From Lomentospora prolificans (taxonomy: Eukaryota > Ascomycota > Sordariomycetes > Microascales > Microascaceae), in assembly GCA_029532625.1 (NCBI GenBank), contig JARFXM010000008.1, positions 2,666,001 to 2,730,000 on the forward strand: 64,000 bases of DNA, written 5' to 3'. Positions within the stretch are counted from its first letter, which is position 1. Each line of letters opens with the position of its first letter. The notes below the pieces were generated by a model. That model was not told the DNA's origin and did not search any database. It was given only the letters and a program-made list of their open reading frames with translations. Of the stretch, positions 62,216 to 64,000 are shown piece after piece. Both the position numbers and the translations under genes were made by a program.

Positions 62216-63663
62216 GGCGGCGGTTCTTTGTAGTATTTTGGTAGGATTTGAATGGATTTAGTTGACTCCTAGAAAGAGCGGTTCACGAGTGGTAGATGAG
62301 AGTGTGGAGGTTGTAGAGGGCATCTTCCTCGTCGGCTACAGTGGCAAGCTGCGTGCTTAAATAGCCATCCATCGAACATGTGCCTTCAAATAACAGCAAC
62401 CTGTTCACAAAAAAAGCAGAAAGCAAAACAGACATTAATTTAAGACGCAAATGTGTTACCCGAGCATTATGCCGGATTTGTGCTCAGCAATAGCCGTTTC
62501 AATTTCTGATCTCTTACTTAGTGGTTTTCTTTATATAGCCAGCTCTGATTCACCCCAATCTTGGGTCTTTCCCCGCACTCGACTAGCTTCATGCGGGATA
62601 ATGTTAAGCAGTTTTGTGCAGGACCAGCTGCTTTTCCCAAACAGGCAGTACTCCTGGATGATCGGCTGTTGGCTGAGAGCCCGGGCATTTGGACACCTGT
62701 CAGACTCAATGAACAATCCCAGTTCTAATGCAAGCTCGGTCCAGTCCATAGCATAGTGCGGCTTTCCTGCTCTCCCTCGCGTTTGTTGTTGTTGCTGTTG
62801 TATAATAGGATTTGGATGAAAATATTAAGGAATTTGTTGTAGCAACCATGGACGGCCATTCGGCTTTAGCCGAAGGGGTACGCGTCACAACACTGACGTG
62901 TGTCTTGGACCCCTCCGGATATCAGTGGATCAGTAATAGATAAATTAGGGTGAGGACGAAAGGAAGAGCTGTCAAAAGAGAATGATCTGGCACTCGGAAC
63001 CACACGATAAATTTGACGTTTCTATTCATGGTTAGCCCACGCCGCGCACCACCTGCTGGTGAATTGAGCCTCACTATGGGCAATAAACATTTCCAGGCTG
63101 CAATGTTTCTTGTCGATCCAGGACCCTATCTGCATATGAAGTCGGCTCAATCGCTTTATATGGCGGATCCTGATGAGCTTATCCTCGCCAATACGGCAAG
63201 GGGCTTACGTCGCTACGGCTACCTCTCCGTATATCGGACTTTGTTTGTGTCTATCGTCACGGAAACTGGCTTTCCCTCGAGCCCGTGTTTTCAATAATAG
63301 ATTTCTGCTTAGAGAGGTGAAATATAAATAGTTGCGGTTTAAGTGTATAGATTGACAAATGTCTCGGGTACAAGCCTAGCATTCGCGGCGGGTAATGAGC
63401 TCTATTTTAAGAGGATATAGTTGAAAAAGGGACGTTGAAAACCAGTATTATCGTGTTATTCTGCCTTGGTTGACTTGACATCCCTTATGTCCTGGTCGCT
63501 GTCTCCTTCACACTCGTTTGAATATTACAATTTTAGTGTGTGCCTTCGTATTCTGCTTTCACACCTTGATCCCATCTAACATGTTCCCCTGTTCTATCTC
63601 TCTCTCCCCGCCGCCGCCCCTTTCTATAGTATTCTATTCCCATCTAATGGGTAACTCGTCCCA
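62216..63663. other. intergenic with weak ORF remnants
   Basis: Minus ORF 62531-62749 (MDWTELALELGLFIESDRCP) and plus ORF 63013-63297 (FQAAMFLVDPGPYLHMKSAQ) are protein-like but short, isolated and unrecognised. The rest is non-coding, including a C/T-rich tract at 63600-63625 downstream of the MFS gene. Confidence 0.35.
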
Positions 63664-64000
63664 TCAATGCCCATCTATAACACCTCCAGTAATATTTCTG
63701 TTCTCTGTATTCTTTTCTATGTCGGATGGGCCGGATTCCACCACATCGTCATCACCGACATATGCATACTTACTCCACTCACGAATTCGTGCCCCAAATT
63801 TGAAGAATGCAAAGGGAATGGCGCAACAGGCAAGGCTGATGAATGCCACGAGAGACGACGCCCACTGATAACCCAATCTGTCGTACATTTGTTCGGTGAA
63901 GAGAATCACGGCCGCTCCCCAAAACGCTCGCAGACATACCTTGGCGGCGAGGGCGCTGGCTGCCTGGTGCTGGTAGCAATCTACTAGATAGTTGTTGGTG
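63664..64000 (-). CDS. MFS transporter, C-terminal part
   Basis: Runs off the right edge; 112 residues visible, starting TNNYLVDCYQHQAASALAAK and continuing FWGAAVILFTEQMYDRLGYQ, then the last transmembrane segment (ASSLVAFISLACCAIPFAFF) and the tail RIREWSKYAYVGDDD. This is the characteristic end of fungal drug:H+ antiporter-type MFS proteins (polyamine/multidrug group) in the plasma membrane. Substrate unknown. No intron in the visible part. Confidence 0.88.
   Translation of the reverse strand, partial: TNNYLVDCYQHQAASALAAKVCLRAFWGAAVILFTEQMYDRLGYQWASSLVAFISLACCAIPFAFFKFGARIREWSKYAYVGDDDVVESGPSDIEKNTENRNITGGVIDGH

Overview
The window reads as chromosomal DNA of a filamentous ascomycete (Pezizomycotina). 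Genes have short GT-AG introns, there are LaeA-like methyltransferases, a fungal P450 and an F-box gene, and the central island carries the C-to-T/G-to-A signature of repeat-induced point mutation (RIP). All calls come from reading the sequence; no database was searched, and the species cannot be fixed.

Left flank (1-8338): the 3' part of an NmrA-like gene, a two-exon class I methyltransferase, about 2.8 kb of mostly non-coding DNA with a degraded ORF and a short TTAGGG run, a two-exon F-box protein ending in a PCNA-binding (PIP-box-like) peptide, and the first half of a broken gene.

Centre (8339-50340): one 42-kb AT-rich island that resolves into five nested elements, each bounded by a target-site duplication (TSD). 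Element X (Mutator-like terminal inverted repeats (TIRs), about 5.0 kb once later insertions are removed) split a host gene with a 9-bp TSD. Element A (LTR 441 bp, about 5.9 kb net, TSD GGGTA) inserted into X. Elements B (LTR 351 bp, 9.6 kb, TSD TTAAG) and C (LTR 436 bp, about 7.1 kb net, TSD AAGAG) inserted into A. Element D (LTR 394 bp, 14.4 kb, TSD CTAGT) inserted into the 3' LTR of C. A-D are Ty3/gypsy chromoviruses with recognisable but stop-riddled gag, protease, RT, RNase H, integrase and chromodomain. D is exceptional: a normal 7,185-bp copy is fused through a shared LTR to a 7,189-bp unit whose gag-pol-LTR is inverted and flanked by an inverted 5-bp duplication (AGGAA/TTCCT). That is the structure expected of an autointegration inversion circle that recombined into a resident element.

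Right flank (50341-64000): the second half of the broken gene, a five-exon LaeA-like methyltransferase (minus) divergent from a four-exon cytochrome P450 (plus), a tRNA-Ser(AGA), several decayed coding remnants including a sugar-transporter pseudogene with an internal deletion, a small multi-pass membrane protein, a YCII/DGPF-domain protein, and the 3' end of an MFS transporter running off the window. The NmrA, methyltransferase, P450 and transporter genes are of kinds common around secondary-metabolite loci, but no core synthase is visible here.
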